From positions 1-44,179 of the forward strand of contig WRMH01000021.1 in assembly GCA_009777235.1 (NCBI GenBank): DNA of 44,179 nt. Direction: 5' to 3'. Under the pieces are notes generated by a model. It worked only from the letters and a program-made list of their open reading frames with translations, was not told where the DNA came from and did not search any database. Numbering within the stretch: position 1 is the first letter of the stretch; the number at the start of each line of letters is the position of its first letter. This DNA is from Oscillospiraceae bacterium. GTDB taxonomy: Bacteria > Bacillota > Clostridia > Oscillospirales > Oscillospiraceae. Below are positions 42,079 through 44,179 of this stretch, one piece after another. The translations under genes and the position numbers were made by a program.

Positions 42079-42462
42079 ATGAAAATAATGAAGGTAATTA
42101 TGGCCGCAATATTATGCATGGCACTTCTTATGCCCTTGACGGCAACTGCACTTGCGGAAAGTTCGCACATACATTATTTTCCTGCATCTAATACAGATGG
42201 CACTGTGGTAATTGCTTATATCGACTACAGCACCACGCAACACAAAGTAGTGGTTCACCATCTCCGGTTTTGTGATATTTGTGGCGAAGAAGGACTTGTG
42301 GAAATAAGCTCCGTTTTAGACACTCACAAATACACATATCATCAAAACTTAGGACATGGCCCCGCACCAAACACGCACGCATATACCGAGAGGTGCATCT
42401 GCACAAGGACAGTGGCACGTACGTATACATGTTCCGGAAATCCATGTATATTGCCGGTATAG
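42079..42462 (+). CDS. Small secreted Cys/His-rich protein, unknown function
   Basis: 127 residues with a signal peptide (residues 1-26, VIMAAILCMALLMPLTATALA). The mature part of about 100 residues is rich in His and Cys: HHLRFCDICGEE, THKYTYHQNLGHG, HAYTERCICTRT and a final CSGNPC. Six Cys and about ten His suggest disulphides or metal binding. I do not recognise the family. AAGGAGG lies 11 bases upstream, slightly far; a nearer ATG at 42069 is out of frame. It is directly followed by an ABC permease gene (51 bases), suggesting it is the cargo, ligand or partner of that transporter. Confidence 0.78.
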   Translation: MKIMKVIMAAILCMALLMPLTATALAESSHIHYFPASNTDGTVVIAYIDYSTTQHKVVVHHLRFCDICGEEGLVEISSVLDTHKYTYHQNLGHGPAPNTHAYTERCICTRTVARTYTCSGNPCILPV

Positions 42463-42513
42463 CACATGGTTCCCTTGCAGAAGTTATACTGTTTTAGTTG
42501 GAGGGATATTCAT

Positions 42514-44179
42514 ATGTTTGTTTTTGCAAAAAGGAAAATGAGGGCGATTATTTTGTCGCTATCTTTGCTTATTTTGTTTGCGGCTATATCTTCCGTCTGC
42601 GGCTTCACTTTGGCATACAGGCTATACATCGGCGACAATGCGGCACGGATGGCGGATACATATACAACAATCGCGGTGTTGAACATACCCGAATTTGAAG
42701 AAACGATCAGCTTCCCAAATGGGCTGGAAATCAGGATGCTCAGCACTAACCTGCTTCAAGCCGCATATAACTTTGTAAATCGAACGGATACGGCAAAGTT
42801 AGACGGGCGTGAGATATTGCGAGGCGTATTGGGCGAGGAGATGCCTACGCTCTCCGGTACATTTGATTCTATGAAATATGAAAGATTCCTTGACAAGCCG
42901 CGCGGCAGTGCCGCGTTTGTCGTAACATGCGAAGCAGTCGAGCTGTGGCATTCTGACGACCTGTATAACCATACCAATATTTTATTTAAATCCGGACGAG
43001 CCCATTACAGGTTGACTTTTGCCGTTGATGAGACGCTCCTGCTCCATTCGGGATATGAGGCGCCGGAAACGCTCCGTTCTGTGCACTGGGCATTTACCGA
43101 AAACGGCGAGGTGCCTTTTGAAATCGGAAAGCAATATCTTATTTTCGGAAACTATGAAGATATCCCACTGAACACGCGGCTCAACCCCAAGACTCTTCAA
43201 TATGAACGTGTTTTAGAGCCGAACGTATATGAAAGCCTGGTGTTTTTTGATAACATGAAAACGGAAATGGTGTTGGTTGGGGATTATTATGCGGAACTTG
43301 AGGCTGCACACGCTACTGACGCCGAAATAAACGGTCGTATGGACAGGGTATATTGCGCAGATGATGAGAGCATTGCCACGTTTTGCGTACCCATTGACAA
43401 AAATGCCTCCGAGGCAATCTCCTCAAACCCTTTTTTAACCCGGCAGCTTGAGATCGTACAAAAAAACATATCGTCAGCTTATGTGCTGACCACAGACCGC
43501 ATGGGGAGCATACTCCACTTTAACCTGGGAGTAGCGTGGATTACAGCTGGCCGCGGATTTTCCAACGATGAGGCTCAAAACGGTGCCGCGGTATGCGTGA
43601 TTCATAAGGATTTTGCGGAGTATAACGGCATTGAAGTAGGAGCCATGATGTCCTTGGAACTATACGACGGAATGTTCAGCTATGAGCAAGGCAATATGAT
43701 AGAGTACAGCGGACTGCGCGATACGGACAGGATGAGGGGCTCTTTTGATGTCGAGGTTATCGGCATCTATGCCGCGCCCAATCCGGAATCTTATGATTAC
43801 TACCAATTGACGGCAAACACAATAATACTGCCGTCAAATGCGGTACCCGAAAAGAGGCTCAATCCGGATGATTACGGCGACGATGATGAAGAACGTCAAA
43901 TAGCTTTAACTCAAGAGCTGATTAACATAGGCAACCCGGCGTTTTTTACGGCGATCATATCCGCCGGCAAGTCCGATGAATTTATCGCCGATGCCGCCGA
44001 AGCGGGGTTGGAAAACGGCTTTTTGGTATCAGACCAGGGATATGACGCCATTGAAGGTTCGCTTGTGCAGCTTGACAGATCAGCATTAACGCTCTTTCGC
44101 TTTTCTCTTATATTGCTGCCGGTCGCGGTACTTGTGCTCGTAGCCCTGTCGTTGCGCGAGCGGCATGAAATAGGGTTGC
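42514..44179 (+). CDS. MacB/FtsX-type ABC permease (3' end outside window)
   Basis: 555 codons are visible from the ATG at 42514 (GGAGGG 8 bases upstream) to the window edge, with no stop codon. Layout: one membrane helix (residues about 10-35, AIILSLSLLILFAAISSVCG), a very large extracytoplasmic domain (about 40-525), and the start of a helix bundle (LFRFSLILLPVAVLVLVALS, from about 527). Within the outer domain GRGFSNDEAQNGAAVCVI and YNGIEVGAMMSLELYDG match the pattern of MacB-core proteins. Such permeases work with a separate ATPase, expected beyond the right edge, and often export or sense antimicrobial peptides. The preceding secreted Cys/His protein is probably in the same operon. Confidence 0.85.
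   Translation, partial: MFVFAKRKMRAIILSLSLLILFAAISSVCGFTLAYRLYIGDNAARMADTYTTIAVLNIPEFEETISFPNGLEIRMLSTNLLQAAYNFVNRTDTAKLDGREILRGVLGEEMPTLSGTFDSMKYERFLDKPRGSAAFVVTCEAVELWHSDDLYNHTNILFKSGRAHYRLTFAVDETLLLHSGYEAPETLRSVHWAFTENGEVPFEIGKQYLIFGNYEDIPLNTRLNPKTLQYERVLEPNVYESLVFFDNMKTEMVLVGDYYAELEAAHATDAEINGRMDRVYCADDESIATFCVPIDKNASEAISSNPFLTRQLEIVQKNISSAYVLTTDRMGSILHFNLGVAWITAGRGFSNDEAQNGAAVCVIHKDFAEYNGIEVGAMMSLELYDGMFSYEQGNMIEYSGLRDTDRMRGSFDVEVIGIYAAPNPESYDYYQLTANTIILPSNAVPEKRLNPDDYGDDDEERQIALTQELINIGNPAFFTAIISAGKSDEFIADAAEAGLENGFLVSDQGYDAIEGSLVQLDRSALTLFRFSLILLPVAVLVLVALSLRERHEIGL

Noticed and set aside
1-44179. Search for CRISPR arrays, rRNA genes, prophage or plasmid origins
   Set aside because: No regularly spaced short repeats, rRNA segments, phage structural genes or origin-like iterons were seen by reading.

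Overview
The window looks like chromosomal DNA of an uncultured, plant-fibre-associated Clostridia (Bacillota). Evidence: Gram-positive style Shine-Dalgarno sites and -35/-10 promoters, DUF4214 surface proteins, a secreted GH11 xylanase, an ArgJ-type (cyclic) arginine operon, a MoxR/DUF58/transglutaminase operon, and several ABC/secreted-peptide loci. The assignment is inference from gene content only; there is no rRNA or phylogenetic marker.

Layout. 1-250: start of an IS30-like transposase running off the left edge, then the cheV promoter. 320-1252: cheV. 1253-3430: a recombination-scarred defence/toxin island, with a 3' remnant of a DUF4214 surface gene, a compact type I toxin-antitoxin locus whose 27-residue toxin is easy to miss, and an abiEi-abiEii type IV pair. 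3716-20660: two tandem giant secreted proteins (4093 and 1520 residues) with the same signal peptide and the same C-terminal DUF4214 pair around very different numbers of an acidic repeat domain (7 versus 2) and a beta-rich module (6 versus 1). 20806-23065: a PHP phosphoesterase and a CBM22-like/GH11 xylanase lipoprotein. 23092-28398 (minus strand): argC-argJ-argB-argD-argF behind a cluster of ARG-box-like operators. 28653-30584: tRNA-Lys(CUU), a GH13 glucosidase, tRNA-Ala(UGC). 30723-35302: moxR, DUF58, TgpA-like transglutaminase. 35353-41839 (minus strand): an ABC-2 transporter with a solute-binding-like protein, a small secreted protein and a membrane-anchored propeller-like protein, plus an internally deleted relic of a second propeller gene. 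42079-44179 (plus strand, divergent): a small secreted Cys/His-rich protein and a MacB/FtsX-type permease cut by the window end.

How the parts fit. The giant proteins and the xylanase suggest a cell surface built for contact with plant material or host. The two flanking DUF4214 genes and the remnant at 1301-1470 share nearly identical 3' ends, a natural substrate for recombination, and the toxin modules sit exactly between the remnant and the first intact gene. The right-hand 9 kb is the least described part: two divergent units, each pairing a small exported protein with an ABC-type permease.

The candidates most worth following are the par-like type I toxin locus (1484-1785), the repeat architecture of the giant surface proteins, the divergent secreted-protein/ABC locus (35.3-44.2 kb), and two genes (PHP, moxR) whose promoters imply leaderless mRNAs.
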